Assembly (NCBI RefSeq): GCF_950023065.1
Contig: NC_088678.1
Location: 43,390,580-43,454,579, forward strand
Source of the DNA: Planococcus citri
Taxonomy: Eukaryota > Arthropoda > Insecta > Hemiptera > Pseudococcidae
Length of the DNA stretch: 64,000 nt
Reading direction: 5' to 3'
Shown here in pieces: positions 38,701 to 48,363 of this stretch. The translations under genes were made by a program, and so were the position numbers. Below the pieces are notes generated by a model. It worked only from the letters and a program-made list of their open reading frames with translations. It did not search any database and had not been told where the DNA came from. Positions within the stretch are counted from its first letter, which is position 1; the number at the start of each line of letters is the position of its first letter.

Positions 38701-41700
38701 CCAGGTTCAACAATCGCCAATACCTGTTACGATCGAAGGAAATACCTATTTATTCACACATTTACTATCACAGAAAGTAATTGTCGAGTAATATTACTAT
38801 TACCTATTCTGCCTATATACACACAAGGATATTAGTCAACGATGAAAATGTGATACAAAAATAACTACCTATCAATGACTATTTTTTTAAAAAACAAATC
38901 GTTAGTCATCTTCAATGGAAATATCATGGAAATATGTAATTAATTACATGTGTAATAAAAACGGCCTGCTGATTACTGAGTAAGCATAACTTATCAAAGT
39001 ATACGTTTTGAGCATGCAAATGATCATAATTTATGTCGACTTCATCGCGATAACAGGTATAAATTTAATCACTGCATTGATAGATGTTGAGAAGGATTCT
39101 AGTAATTGAGATTACATCATTTGGAATCATTTAAAAAAGGTATTCGATTAGGTAATTAACTTCCGAGTATCATAATTGCACACCCAAAGTTCATCTATTA
39201 GATCTGTATAAGTGAATAAAAATGTCACGTGGAATATGAAAAACAAAACGTGTTTTGTCTTACTGCATAAGTACAATAGGCTAGAAGAAAATTATAAAAA
39301 GCAACTGCACGAAATTAAATTTTCACGCTTATCTAACGTGTCCTGCGACTGTTCTGTTACCATCCCATACACATCTGCGAATACTCAACTATATCAAATA
39401 AATCAACCGTTATCAGCCCATCTGTATGGCTTATCTTGTTACACCAATAGTTTTTAAAATTCAATTTATACATTGTACAGATAAACATACGCATTATAAG
39501 CTTCGATATGATTCAAGCTTCGTGCTCGAGTTGTACGCGAACCTTTATGAACGAAAACGTAAACAATTACGTGCAGAGTGCAATGAAATTAGATTTTTAC
39601 CAGATAATGAAATACATATAATCAGGTATATTACCTGTCGAGACTTACCATTAGGCAAGTTCTTCATTAACGACGAACAAAATTTAGGACCGAATTCACG
39701 ATTGAATAGAATTTAAACGAAGCAGGTTTACGTGCATTCGTGAGATTTATCATGTTATCAGTGTTATATGAAAATTCGAGCTCGAGCAACGTACGGTGTT
39801 AATAACCGCGTATTTCATGTGAGGTATCTCTATCTACCTACCTACCTATATACCTATAGTTACAAAATACAAATAGGTAATTTGTCATTGGCTCGAATAA
39901 AAGCGGTAGAGTTTAAAACACAGGTTATCAATTTGTATGTAGTTCGTCTTCGCATAATGATAATGATGATTGTTTAATGTTTATTCAGTTACCAAATACC
40001 CAAATAAAAATATAAATAGGTAGAGAAAATAGGTATCGGGTACGAGTACTCATTATTGCGTAGATTCTAGGTGGACTATGTATATCTAGTAATTCTGCAT
40101 ACTCTGTCCTACACTACACCTATCATTGAACAAACATCAATTATTTCTCGTACGATATGAAATCGTCGTCGCGTAATTCTTCGATAATAATTTCTCTTGT
40201 ATAGTTTAATTGCCACTTTGGACACTTATACGAAATGGGCTCAACGTGAACCTACCAAACTTCTCATACTATGTTGTCGTTTCTTTTCATACCTCAATCA
40301 TACCGCGCCGGTCCGTTGGAAATGAATCGTTCAATTGGTAAACGTATAGACGCTAGATAATATCGTGTATGGTATGATTTTTTTTCACGTTAAATGACGC
40401 CGCACTCATTCCAATAGGCTATTCAATTTCCCTTCTGATGATGTCTGGTCATGTGAAAAAATTACACCGAATCAAAGAAAAACCCCTCTCTCGTATTCGG
40501 GTAGTTTCATACGCAGAATACATAGATACCTAACTACATCAAACGAAATACTGAAATAGACATAAAGTACCTAACGCAATTTTTCAAATATTTTTGATAT
40601 TTTTTTCCTCATTGGTTAATTCGAGTTCGAATATATATCACGTTTATATGAAATGATCCAACGTAATAAAAAGCAACAATATTGCCAATAAAAATTAATA
40701 ATTTTAAACGAACGATTTTCTTTTACAAGATTTTTTGATTTTTGGTAGGTACCTACTTAATTTGTCATCCTTTTTTCTTTATATGTACTTAATTCTCGAT
40801 TTGATAAAAAAAATTATAATTTGAGCAGAACCACTGGAAAAATTAGAGCTGTGCAAAATTTTCAATGAGTTGCCTTCCCCCTTCCCCCTCATCATTCAAC
40901 TTCAATCTTATTGTTTTCCTCATCAATTTGTAATCCTCATGGTAGGCACATAAATATTGCAAACAATACAGAAAAGATACAAAGAAACCAGAGTATGTAC
41001 CCATGTTCAGAATAACTACCTCGAAGTAAAATGTACTCACCAATCTAAAAAAAAAAATTGGAGAAATTACAAAAAATCATTTCACTTATTCTTCTCAATT
41101 TAATAATAAAAGAAATTGATCATATTTCAGCCAATTTAGGAATAAGCAAATAAATCAGTAAGATTTCTAACAACATTACCCCTCCCCTACTCATTTTGTA
41201 TACTTTCATGAGACATAAATAAATTGAGGAGATGAAGTGAAATTTAACTTTTGTCTTCTCTCTGTGATTTGATTTCAAATTCACAGTTTTCCAATCACCT
41301 CTCGAAGCAAAAAAAAAAAAAGCTAATACCAATCAAACGCCAAAAAAATTTTGTCACAATTTTCAGTCATTCACTCGCCCATTACTCCCCCCCCCCTCTC
41401 AATCAACACAACATAATTACTAGCTGATGTGAAAATTATTTCTATAAATTCTGATTTCCATCTTGCGAATTTTTGTGAGAAATTTTCCAATTTAAAGAAA
41501 AAAGTCCAATGTTATTCTGTGCCATTTTATTTCAATGTAAGATATTTTATTTTTTTGGGGGGGGGGATTCCTAATTCAAAATTGAGAAAATAAATCGACG
41601 TAATTTCATCGGCTTTGGAAAAGGTGGATATCCGGTTTGAGAAAATCCTCATTTTCCAGAATGAGTGATGTGATACCTCGATTTCATTTTTTTTTTCAAA

Positions 41701-44482
41701 TATCAAATTTACCTACTTTTTTATTTTAACTTCTCCTATGTCGAGTTGAAATGTCAATAATTTTTCAAAAACATTTCATTTTTTCTAAATTTGAGGGGAA
41801 AGGGTTGCTTCAAAATTAAATTTTATCGTAACTGAAATTGTAGATGGGGGAGGGGGGAGCTGCGTTCATCTGGGTGCGGGAGAAGTGAGAACAATTTTCG
41901 GTATACCTACGACTCTTTCGAAAAGTAATTTTATTTTGAACCCTTTATATTGAGATAAATTTTGCATTGTTTCTGAAACTTATCGTTAAAATCGAGAAAA
42001 CAGGAACTTTAATGGATTTTTGAGACGAATTTTTCAAATTTGAGGGAAAAAAGGTGCCTCAAATGAAACTTTTGAAAGAACCAAAATTGTAAAGATGTTA
42101 TATTAGGGAACATTTTTTATCGGGAAAATTTTTTTCGTAAGGCCCACAGGGAAGACGATATGCAAGTTTCTAATATTGGAGGGGATGGCCCCCTGGAAAA
42201 GACGGAGAGGAAAATCGGGCACCATGGATAGGTAAATTTCTTTGTAATAGTGTCTAGAATAAGAATCAATCATAAGATCGCTTTCAACAAGTCAACAACT
42301 CAGTCGAACGGTGCCCTTATTTTTTACAACTGAAACCATACTTACTCATTTTAAAAATTTGAATTTGCAAATAATCTCAAGTCAATAATCAATCATCCCT
42401 CTTTTTATGATGGAATAAAAAATTAAAATTTACAACAATCAACCTTACACAAACTTACATTACTTCCCCCCTCCCAATTGATTTTGAAACATTTTTACAA
42501 TGAGACTGAGAGGGGTGGATTGAAACACAAAGCATGTGTATAAAATTAAAAAAATAAATATCACGAAAATCGAAATTTCAAAAAAATCTGAATTTTAAAA
42601 TCATCTTTTCCTAAGTAATTTTTACACCCTTCCTTCTTTTCCCTGCCAACAATTCGTAATATATAGGTATCGGTTCCGATTGAATTTTTAAATCATGTAG
42701 CAATGAAAGCAGAATTCTTTTAACTCAAATTTGATATAAAAATAATTTTTTTAAATTTTAAAATAATTTTTCCTCAATACCTACGATTGAAATTTTACAG
42801 AAAGACGTGTAGGTACCATACCTACTTGTTGAAGGAAACAATATCTACCAATACTAATTTTTCGAAAATGAACAGGAGAGCAACAATTTTGATTTCAATC
42901 GACTAAAAAATAATAGGCTATTGATCTTGGAGCACATGCAACTGATAAGTCAATTATAAGGTTTAAAGCAATCGATAAAATTAATCAGATAATTAATTCG
43001 ATATTCAACAATGTTAGTTGTTTGAGCGTTGATTAATTAGAAACAAATATAGCAATTATGATAAAAGTGTGGTGTGCATTTCATTGGATAAGATTTAATA
43101 CCCAACTCTTAAAAATATATACGAAAAATTAGGTTACTTTACATTCAAGTGCTTCAATTCATAGGTGGAAAAAATTTGAGCTCCTTTCCCCAACATCAAT
43201 TACTCGAGAAATATGGACAGTTTTTCAAATATCTACAGATCTATTAACACGAGTAAGGTACTTTTCTATCAATCTAAAGTCCAAACATACCTATTACAAT
43301 TACAAATGCACAAGCAAAGTAACTTTAAATCACATGAGTACATCAATGATTCGTTTGATCAACACCTGAGCTCTATACATACATTCCAAATTAAATAAAC
43401 ACCATTCAAAACAAATCAAAATACACGAATCTTCATCAAATCAATCCCAAAATTCCTCAAAGATACGAACAACTCGTCCAATCAAGAACTTCAACTGATA
43501 CTTAGAGACCACGTCAGAAAAAATTTCACTCATTAATTCGATTACTGGCGAAAGAAAAATGCTTTCAAAACCATTAAAAATTTCACCACGACCAATGGTC
43601 AAATGTTCATTATTGCAGAAAATTAATTCTTTCCTAACAAAAAATTGGACAATTTGAGCGAAAATTAATGCAGATTGCAGAAAACCGTTTACAAATTAAA
43701 ACCGACCCGATGCATTTAATATTTGGAATCGTTCAATTGAAAACTAAGATAATAATTCTGTACGACAGCGAGGTTTTATTATACTTATAGATAGATAAAT
43801 TATTCGCATTTGTTCGGAATTTCGATCAGGACTGCAATAGATGCATTTATCGAGATTTTTATATGTAAATTTTCCAAAACTTATTTAGATTAACAGCTCA
43901 TGAGATTCGAAGAGGTGAATAATTATACAAATCAACACAATACACATGCAGGTAAATAATAAAACTGAAATTTAAATTCGAAAAAAATTGTTCAAAATAT
44001 TGATAAAATCTTAATAGCTTCGCACAAGTTACTATACAATTATGTCTAAAACGCATATAGTGAGTCCTTACACCAAAATTATCGCAGGTAAAACATGCAG
44101 TAAGTTCTGTGCAATATAGTTGATTTCTTACACATTTTGTATAGTTTAACTATACTAACTAGAGCAGCTCACCCGAACAAAGCTAATAATGTGGTTTTTA
44201 AAATTGTACACAATGACATAGAAAACAATCAACAAATTAAGATTAAGATAAGATCAAACCAATCACAAACTTTACACTGTAAAAATCACATTTAAAAAAT
44301 TTTTCACGCTGAAAAAAATTATTAACCGATATTAAAAAAAATACGTGGAATAAAATTGAACAAATCTACTTACATGGATTATAACCCCATATGGCTAAAT
44401 TCATTAACCGATGCGAATAACTATCGAAATTATAGTTAGAATTAGCGGTAGAAGAGTACATTTTACCGAAACTAACCACCAT
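2178..44482 (-). CDS. zfh1: Zfh1/ZEB-family zinc-finger homeodomain transcriptional repressor (7 coding exons)
   Basis: Joining 44374-44482, 24937-25217, 8099-8239, 6631-7716, 2835-3497, 2545-2749 and 2178-2371 on the minus strand gives one open frame of 2,679 nt (892 aa plus stop); every junction is GT-AG and phase-matched. Domains seen: zinc fingers 1-5 at about residues 74-213, a lone C2HC finger at 465-485, a homeodomain at 548-607 (W595, F596, N598, R600 are the recognition-helix invariants), a CtBP-binding motif PLDLS at 647-651, and zinc fingers 7-9 at 807-887. This is the nine-finger, one-homeodomain plan of Drosophila Zfh1. Known for the family: a nuclear repressor that binds CAGGTR E-box-like sites through its two finger clusters and recruits CtBP; roles in mesoderm, muscle progenitors, haemocytes and neurons, and in vertebrates epithelial-mesenchymal transition. 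Identity is near certain; the first exon is the least certain part. Confidence 0.95.
2372..2544 (-). other. zfh1 intron 6 (173 bp)
   Basis: A GT-AG intron splitting the Gly codon between fingers 7 and 8. A+T-rich, no other feature seen. Confidence 0.9.
2545..2749 (-). CDS. zfh1: zfh1 coding exon 6 (zinc finger 7)
   Basis: The acceptor CTTTATTTCAG precedes 2749 and the donor CATTCAG|GTGAAG follows 2545; 205 nt, entering in phase 0 and leaving after one base. It encodes residues 761-828: an acidic spacer, a basic patch TPTKKAK that could serve nuclear import, then finger 7 with C807, C810, H823 and H827. It is separated from exon 5 by an intron of only 85 bp. Confidence 0.93.
2835..3497 (-). 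CDS. zfh1: zfh1 coding exon 5 (homeodomain and CtBP-binding motif)
   Basis: The acceptor TTCTTTTCGCAG precedes 3497 and the donor GGAAACAG|GTAAAT follows 2835; 663 nt, phase 0 at both ends, residues 540-760. The homeodomain occupies about 548-607, with helix 3 reading VQVWFQNNRARDRR. The ZEB-type homeodomain has lost ordinary high-affinity DNA binding in vertebrates but is better conserved in insects. PLDLSTKK at 647-654 is the canonical CtBP co-repressor site of this family; a weaker AVNLSRK at 674-680 could be a second, degenerate copy. The rest is Ser/Pro/Asn-rich and probably disordered. Confidence 0.96.
3881..4330. repeat. dispersed repeat copy with CTGGAGCCTCCAG signature
   Basis: It contains GTTCTGGAGCCTCCAGCAA and, about 70 bases on, AAAATGAAATTCAGC followed by AACTCGGATTAA. 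The same ordered signatures recur at 27.69-27.93 kb, with weaker copies elsewhere (15.6, 57.4 and 63.9 kb), so this is an old interspersed repeat. No coding capacity seen. Confidence 0.6.
4540..5480. repeat. degenerate short-period tandem repeat block in intron 4
   Basis: Variants of GGCAATTTTTGGCAAAAA and GTGAGACTTTTTGG recur at roughly 40-60-base spacing over about 900 bp, interrupted by a pure poly-A run (about 5226-5257). Open frames across it (Lys/Phe-rich on the minus strand) are by-products of the repeat. Confidence 0.6.
6631..7716 (-). CDS. zfh1: zfh1 coding exon 4 (fingers 4-5, Asn-rich linker, lone finger 6)
   Basis: The acceptor TTTCATCTTTCAG precedes 7716 and the donor GACGAG|GTAAGT follows 6631; 1,086 nt, phase 0 at both ends, residues 178-539. 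It opens with EHIRIHSGEKPFEC, which finishes finger 4 and starts finger 5 (C191, C194, H207, C213; the HSGSYSSHM signature of ZEB proteins). Next come an Asn-rich low-complexity run (about 262-288), a hydrophobic/Pro region, an IKKE sumoylation-type motif at 377-380 followed by an acidic run, a predicted helical block PDLEAVKRILETVNV, and a separate C2HC finger with C465, C468, H481 and C485. The exon ends in an acidic segment just before the homeodomain exon. The Asn run is coded by AAT/AAC repeats and may be length-polymorphic. Confidence 0.95.
7717..8098 (-). other. zfh1 intron 3 (382 bp)
   Basis: A GT-AG intron interrupting finger 4 between the two halves of its coding sequence, phase 0. 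A+T-rich with poly-A/poly-G runs; nothing else seen. Confidence 0.9.
8099..8239 (-). CDS. zfh1: zfh1 coding exon 3 (zinc finger 3, start of finger 4)
   Basis: The acceptor TTTTGTTTACAG precedes 8239 and the donor TTAAAA|GTAAGT follows 8099. The exon is 141 nt, phase 0 at both ends, residues 131-177. Finger 3 has C132, C135, H148 and H152 (SCKVCNKTFANVYRLQRHM). Finger 4 starts with C163 and C166 and is completed by H179 and H183 in exon 4. The run CEKAFKFKHHLK is almost invariant in ZEB/Zfh1 proteins. Because the exon starts in phase 0, any alternative first exon ending in phase 0 could be joined to it. Confidence 0.95.
8352..8557. mobile_element. small MITE-like element with imperfect TIRs
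   Basis: TATACAGAGTGTCCCAT at 8352-8368 is the inverted match, 14 of 17, of ATGGGACATCATGTATA at 8541-8557. The 206-bp element is non-coding. Its end resembles that of the element at 52.02 kb (ATACARRGTGTCC), suggesting one family. It lies just upstream of exon 3 in intron 2. Confidence 0.5.
9431..11321. repeat. 1.9-kb near-perfect inverted repeat (foldback element or hairpin locus)
   Basis: The left arm starts AAAGGCCCTAGGCAGATAAG at 9431 and the right arm ends with its exact complement at 11321. Paired positions sum to 20,752 at the outer ends and still at 10,257/10,495, so the arms (about 9431-10262 and 10490-11321, about 830 bp each) align without a gap there; I noticed only an isolated mismatch (GAGGTC/GACGTC near 10,254). 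The centre (about 10,263-10,489) holds a diverged continuation. Each arm contains two related units of about 125 bp with TATGTTTTTGG and GACGCTGAA. No transposase is seen, and Pro-rich open frames within are mirrored in both arms. No clear target-site duplication. Confidence 0.85.
13272..13325 (-). CDS. candidate alternative first exon of zfh1 (18 codons)
   Basis: On the minus strand an ATG at 13325-13323, preceded by an in-frame stop, opens an 18-codon frame (MLWFYSHN to GYRW) that runs into a strong donor TGG|GTAAGT at 13272 in phase 0, the phase exon 3 requires. The product would lack fingers 1-2, like the Drosophila short isoform made from an internal promoter. A TATATAA at 14,257-14,251 on the same strand and a second donor near 13,976 (ATTT|GTAAGT) lie in the homopolymer-poor upstream sequence. 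No protein similarity supports the short peptide. Confidence 0.25.
16128..16540. mobile_element. MITE-like element with perfect 17-bp TIRs
   Basis: TACAGGGGTGGGCAAAA at 16128-16144 is the exact inverted match of 16524-16540. CAGGGGTGGGCAAA-type ends are common in non-autonomous hAT elements, but the 8-bp flanks do not match; TA flanks both ends. The interior carries a direct repeat of about 180 bp (AAGCATCCTAGAAAAAAA and the following bases occur twice). No transposase. Confidence 0.75.
17276..17532. mobile_element. hAT-like MITE with imperfect target-site duplication
   Basis: CAAAGGCGTAGC at 17276-17287 pairs with GCTTCGCCACTG at 17521-17532 (ends of the CAGTGGCGWAGC type). The flanks ATGCTTTT (left) and ATGGCTTTT (right) look like an 8-bp target duplication with one base inserted. 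257 bp, non-coding. Confidence 0.6.
17619..17742. repeat. tandem duplication, period 62 bp
   Basis: GTTTGTTCATAAA to TATTTTCGACGAGA occurs twice back to back, with a handful of differences between copies. Confidence 0.75.
20401..20429. repeat. (GAT)n microsatellite
   Basis: TGATGTT followed by an uninterrupted run of GAT units, intronic. Confidence 0.85.
23901..23951 (-). CDS. second candidate alternative first exon of zfh1 (17 codons)
   Basis: On the minus strand an ATG at 23951 in context GCGATGG opens a 17-codon frame (MVVFCGLC to QPVRI) ending at donor AATT|GTAAGTA in phase 0, also compatible with exon 3. A TATATAAA at 24313-24306 lies upstream on the same strand. It sits about 1 kb downstream of exon 2. 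Evidence is limited to start context, donor and phase. Confidence 0.22.
24937..25217 (-). CDS. zfh1: zfh1 coding exon 2 (zinc fingers 1 and 2)
   Basis: The acceptor TTGTGTTTCAG lies before 25217 and the donor CAAGTG|GTAAGT after 24937. The exon is 281 nt, entering after one base of a codon and leaving in phase 0. It encodes residues 37-130: a Ser/Pro/acidic-rich stretch (PLTPSVTSNP onward), then finger 1 with C74, C77, H90 and C94 (CCHC type), then finger 2 with C104, C107, H120 and H124. In Drosophila the corresponding N-terminal finger pair is present only in the long Zfh1 isoform, so this exon may be isoform-specific. The adjoining introns are 19.2 kb and 16.7 kb. Confidence 0.9.
27690..28330. 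repeat. dispersed repeat copy with CTGGAGCCTCCAG signature
   Basis: ACGTTCTGGAGCCTCCAGTT, then AAAATGAAATTCAGC and AACTCGGATTAA in the same order as at 3.9-4.1 kb and in the same orientation. Diverged and non-coding. Confidence 0.6.
29121..29423. promoter_or_regulatory. cluster of seven CAGGTR sites (candidate Zfh1/ZEB-responsive element)
   Basis: Sites at 29121 (TACCTG), 29175 (CAGGTG), 29206 (CAGGTA), 29231 (CAGGTG), 29292 (CAGGTA), 29405 (CACCTG) and 29418 (CACCTG) lie within 303 bp. CAGGTR is the half-site bound by each finger cluster of ZEB/Zfh1 proteins, and paired sites are preferred; Snail and bHLH factors share it. The segment is less A+T-rich than its surroundings and lies in intron 1. 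It could be an autoregulatory enhancer; function is inferred. Confidence 0.45.
31690..32520. repeat. degenerate tandem array rich in GATAA/TTATC
   Basis: Units of roughly 110-140 bp recur about six times, each with variants of TTGGAGGATAATTTGGCATT, GTCAGGTTTTGATAATAAG and GATATTATCAAAAAGTAGG. By eye about 30 GATAA/TTATC words occur in 830 bp. GATAA is the core site of GATA factors. Satellite-like origin and regulatory use are both possible. Confidence 0.7.
32640..33310. repeat. duplicated block with poly-C, (CA)n and CACTACTTT motifs
   Basis: AGCTCTCCACTCGATCCCC with a CA microsatellite (about 32,684-32,716) and ATTTCATCAAAAATA recurs about 400 bp further on (33,060 onward) in diverged form; short CTACTTTTTCACTA repeats separate the copies. 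Confidence 0.65.
34000..34020. repeat. (CAT)n microsatellite
   Basis: Uninterrupted CAT units at the start of a homopolymer-poor island in intron 1. Confidence 0.85.
44374..44482 (-). CDS. zfh1: zfh1 candidate coding exon 1 (start codon, residues 1-36)
   Basis: The minus-strand frame begins at the ATG at 44482-44480, in context GGCCATGG, and is the first in-frame ATG after an upstream in-frame TAA. It encodes 36 residues beginning MVVSFGKMYSS and ending IWGYNP, then stops at a donor CCAT|GTAAGT at 44374. The exon ends one base into a codon, exactly what exon 2 needs; the shared codon becomes Phe. No domain is recognisable, as expected for the variable N-terminus of this family. The exon is inferred from the start context, donor and phase, and from the TATA/initiator-like sequence just upstream; an alternative first exon elsewhere in intron 1 or outside the window is possible. 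Confidence 0.5.
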
Positions 44483-44648
44483 GGCCAAGAGAAACCAACT
44501 GAGAACTGACCCAGCGAGCAAAGTACACGCCTTCTCAAAGCTACACTCCACAACCCTCTTGGCATGTTGGCATGTACGAGAGTCGCGAGCGTAGCCGAAG
44601 TTACACGATTGGCGCCTCCCCTTTTACAACCTCCACTGCACTACTTCA

Positions 44649-44687
44649 TCTGACTCCGAATCACCGTGTATACCTTTGTTATTTATA
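44649..44687 (-). promoter_or_regulatory. candidate zfh1 core promoter (TATA-like plus initiator)
   Basis: On the minus strand TATAAATA (44687-44680) is followed 36 bases later by an initiator-like GTCAGA with its A at 44651. This would place a 169-nt 5' UTR before the ATG at 44482. The interval between is G+C-richer than the surroundings. Short upstream ATGs occur in the leader. Prediction only. Confidence 0.35.
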
Positions 44688-45060
44688 TTTTTCTCTTATC
44701 AATTCGACGGCGCTGTTATCAAATTCATATGGATAAGCTGTTCTTCTACTTTCATCCTCACATTTAATTTATGCATGTGTATTCGGCATGAGGCTACACC
44801 AAGAAGAAGATATGATATAGGTAGTTGGTTTTGAATTCGTCCGTTGACTGATGTGAAGTCATCTGGAAGAGTATAGCTCCAAAAAACCGATGTGCAGTTG
44901 GGAAAAAATTGTGTAGTTCCAAATTAAAAAAAAGTAAATTACTACTAGGTAATAATGAACACGATTATCAATTAAATTTTTAAAAAAACGAATTTGGAAC
45001 CCATGTAACTACTGTAACTTCAGTGTGAAAGGTCTTTCTACTGTTAATGAGCTATTCCTG

Positions 45061-48000
45061 TGGATAAAAAAACTTGTCGAGGCATTTTTGAAGAAATCTT
45101 GAGCAAAGTAGGTATATGTCTATTGTTACAAGTTTTACAATAATATCGAATATCGATCCATTTATGTATTTAAAATTTTTTTTTAGGAAATTTGAAGAGC
45201 TAAAAATCGTAGTTTATTTCTGATCTACTCGTATTAAAGGAGTTCATCCACATTTGAGCTGATTTTCTGACAGTCACTCACAGTGCGTCTTTTTGACCAA
45301 CACAATTTTTAATGATTAACAAGTAGAGAATACCCATTGAAAAAACGTCCTTGACGTGCTTGCCTGAAAATCAAATCAAATGAGAATAGGCAACAATTTT
45401 TAGCTGTCTAAATTGATTTCTAGACTTTCTGTAAGATAAATTTTGAAATTCCATTTCTGGGGAGAACAAAAAACGCGCTGGAAGCTCCAGAATGGGCTAC
45501 AAATGACGAAAGTTAGTTCATGGGAGTTGATTTTAGTTGTATGGCTGGGGGGGGGGGGTGGAGACTGAAATTTTTTCAACTTTCTTCGTCAGATTTTTCC
45601 AATTTTTTACTCGAGATCCCCACTCTCCCGGATTTTTCAAGCTATTTAGCCAGGAGTTGGAAGCAGAATAATGTTGAATAATTCAAAATTTTCCAAAAAA
45701 AAAAAAACGATGCTTTTATACCTATACCTACAATCACGAAAAATTTGAATTGCTTCATTTGCAAGGTTGGTGTAGTGAAATCAAAAATCAAAAATTCGCA
45801 CCTTTTTTCTTTTAACCTATTTTTTGTGCTTTCTCTCATGGCTTTTGGTTTGTGAAAATAAAATTTAAAAAGAGGACAGAACATAATTTTTGAAAAATTT
45901 TCAATTTTACTCAAACGAAGCGATGGTGAAAGCTTTCGAAAATTAATAATGTTTCAAAAATAAAACATGATTTTCAATGTGAAAAGAAGTTTAAAAAAAT
46001 ATAAAATATCACTATCACCCAACTGATACATCTACATTTAAAAGGAAAAGAAAGAAAATAAAGCTATTCATTCGAAATTTCACAATAGCTAATAGCTATA
46101 CATACTCGATCGGCCGAAAGAAGAAACGATGCCCTGGTCCTGGTATACAAAAGGTATCTGTACGCGTAAAAAATGTGGACTTGATTGCGAACGTCCAAAG
46201 CGGAAGAAAAGTCATACAAAAGAGCAAGATCATTGACGGCGTTGGGTATGGGACAACGAGGGATGTTTTTTTAGAGAAGTATGCGTCGTTGTAGAGTCGG
46301 GCCGATGCACTTAGTAACGCAGATGCGTTTTGATTTTACCGGAACCGCGTATTGTTTGCAGGTTATCGATGACACCGTATCGACGAACGACCATCAGTAG
46401 AAAGAGAGAGAGGCGTCGGGTTGTAAAAGCTAACAGGGAATGAATCATATGCACAATACACAATTGCACTGGCACTGGCAGGACTGGCAGGAGCAGTAAC
46501 AGTGGCAGTGCGCGTATTATACCTACTCTTACTAACGCCAAATACTCGAATGTGTAAGATTCATATTCACCCCCGTACAAGCGAGCGATATCATCCCCAT
46601 TTTACGATCTAGTAAACCGCATTTGTTTTGTGTATTAAATATACGTACGGACGAAAGGAAAGGGTGAACCGAGGGTGTAAAAATCATGCAAATCAATTGT
46701 TGATATCGATGATGTCAAGGTATAAGATAACACACGTCTCAATTGCTTGAACAGGTAGGTAGGTCTAGGTACTAGGTAGGTAGGTACATACTTCCTGTAG
46801 GTTAAGCAATTGAAGAATCTAAAGGAAACGTAGCCTATTAACGTGTGTTGCGGGCAGTATAAGTATGCGCCGTGGATACGATTACGCACCTGATCTATCC
46901 GTTGGTGTAATTTTATTAGGTGTTCGTGTTATACCCATACTCGTTGAAAATTTTGTGTAATTTTAGAATGAAATGACGTTGACTTGCAGTGAAAATCTGA
47001 TGATAAAATAAATATAAAATCGTCATTATTGCGCAAATTGAAAAATAAATACCTACATATATCAATCTGTATGGTAAATTTCAATACCTTCGAATATTGC
47101 TCAACGAAATTTCATGACTCTAAACTCCTTCATTTGCCCAAAAAATTTGAAAAACGCATTTTTTGCCATACAAAATCACAAACTGAAATTTTTTGAAATT
47201 CATCTTGAAGGACCCCTTCCTTGTCCCCCCCCTTCACAAAAAAAGGAGATAATCAATGCAAATTTTATATTTTTTAAAACTTCTTTTCACATTGAAAATC
47301 ATGTTTTATTTTTGAAACATTATTAATTTTCGAAATTTTTCACCATCGCTTCGTTTGGGTAAAATTGAAAATTTGTCACTTTTTAAATTTCATTTTCACA
47401 GACCAAAAGAAAATTGGTAAAAAGAAAAAAGTTGCGAATTTTAGATTTTTGATTTCAATACACCGCAACCTTGCAATGAAGCAATTCAAATTTTTCGTGA
47501 TTGTAGGTATAAAAGCATCGTTTTTTTGTTGAAAATGTTGAATTATTCAACATTTTTGCTTCCAACTCCTGGCTAAATAGCTTAAAAAATCCAGGAGAGG
47601 GGGGGATCCGGGGTAAAAAATTCAGAAAATCTGGCGAAAAAAGTTCAGAAATTTTCAGTCTCCACCCCCCTCCCCCGGCAGCCATACAACTAAAATCAAC
47701 TCCCATGAACTAACTTTCGTCATTTGTAGCCATTCTGGAGCTTCCAGCGCGATTTTTGTTCTCTCCAGAAATGGTATTTCAAAATTTCTCCTACAGAAAG
47801 TGTAGAAATCAATTTAGACAGCTAAAAATTGTGGCCTATTCTCGGATCTATTCAACAAGTTTATTCTCATTTGATTTGATTTGCAGGCAAGCACGTCTGG
47901 GACGTTTTTTCAACAGGTATATAAGTATTCTCTGCTTATTAATCATTAAAAAAATGTTGGTTAAAAGAACACACTGTGGGTGAGGGAGTGACTGTCTGAA

Positions 48001-48201
48001 AATCAGCTCAAATGTGGATGAACTCCTTTAATAGATCAGAAATAAGCCACGATTTTTAGCTCTTCGAATTTTCTAAAAAATGTTTTTAAAATAAATGGAT
48101 CGATATTCGATATTATTGTAAAACTTGTAGGAGTAATAATAGACATATAGCTACTTTCCTCAAGATTTTTTCAATAATGCCTCGAAAAGTTTTTTTATCC
48201 T
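45061..48201. repeat. large diverged inverted duplication (arms about 0.9 kb)
   Basis: 45,061-45,970 is the inverted match of 47,270-48,201; paired positions sum to 93,262-93,269, so only small indels separate the arms. Clear anchors are AGTTAGTTCATGGGAGTTGA (left) and TCAACTCCCATGAACTAACT (right). The arms have many substitutions, so it is older than the 9.4-kb hairpin. No coding function seen. Confidence 0.8.
46006..46176. repeat. second inverted duplication, left arm
   Basis: About 170 bp (ATCACTATCACCC to TACGCGTAAAAAA) is the inverted match of 48,364-48,531. It directly follows the left arm of the 45.1-kb duplication, while its partner lies outside the right arm, so the two pairs are not collinear. 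Confidence 0.75.
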
Positions 48202-48203
48202 AC

Positions 48204-48354
48204 TAGTACAATAAAACGCTACTTTATTCACTCTCGCTAGTCGCTCTAGTGATAAAATGCGCGTTTTCTACCCACGTTTGGATAAAATATGTTACCCTAT
48301 TCAACTAGTCAAATAAAATGATTTTAATAGTAGGTATAGGTTAAAATACCATTA
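48204..48354. mobile_element. dispersed MITE-like element, copy 1 (internally deleted)
   Basis: TAGTACAATAAA is followed by CTTTATTCACTCTCGCTAGT and GCGCGTTTTCTACCCACGTT. It is homologous and in the same orientation as 58,055-58,273 but lacks part of the second half. It sits between the two right arms of the inverted duplications, so it probably inserted there. Confidence 0.65.
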
Positions 48355-48363
48355 TCTACTTTT

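Larger units (their letters stand above)
25218..44373 (-). other. zfh1 intron 1 (19.2 kb), if exon 1 is correct
   Basis: Contents: a homopolymer-poor island 25.3-26.5 kb; A+T-rich diverged repeats 26.5-29.0 kb; the CAGGTR cluster 29.1-29.4 kb; GATA-rich tandem array 31.7-32.5 kb; a duplicated poly-C/CA block 32.6-33.3 kb; an island 33.9-35.3 kb; and otherwise A+T-rich sequence 35.4-44.3 kb in which I see no gene. Stretches of open frame here have no recognisable domains. Confidence 0.6.

Noticed and set aside
39212..39977. Three successive plus-strand open frames
   Set aside because: They are in different frames, lack connecting splice sites that I could see, and show no known motif.
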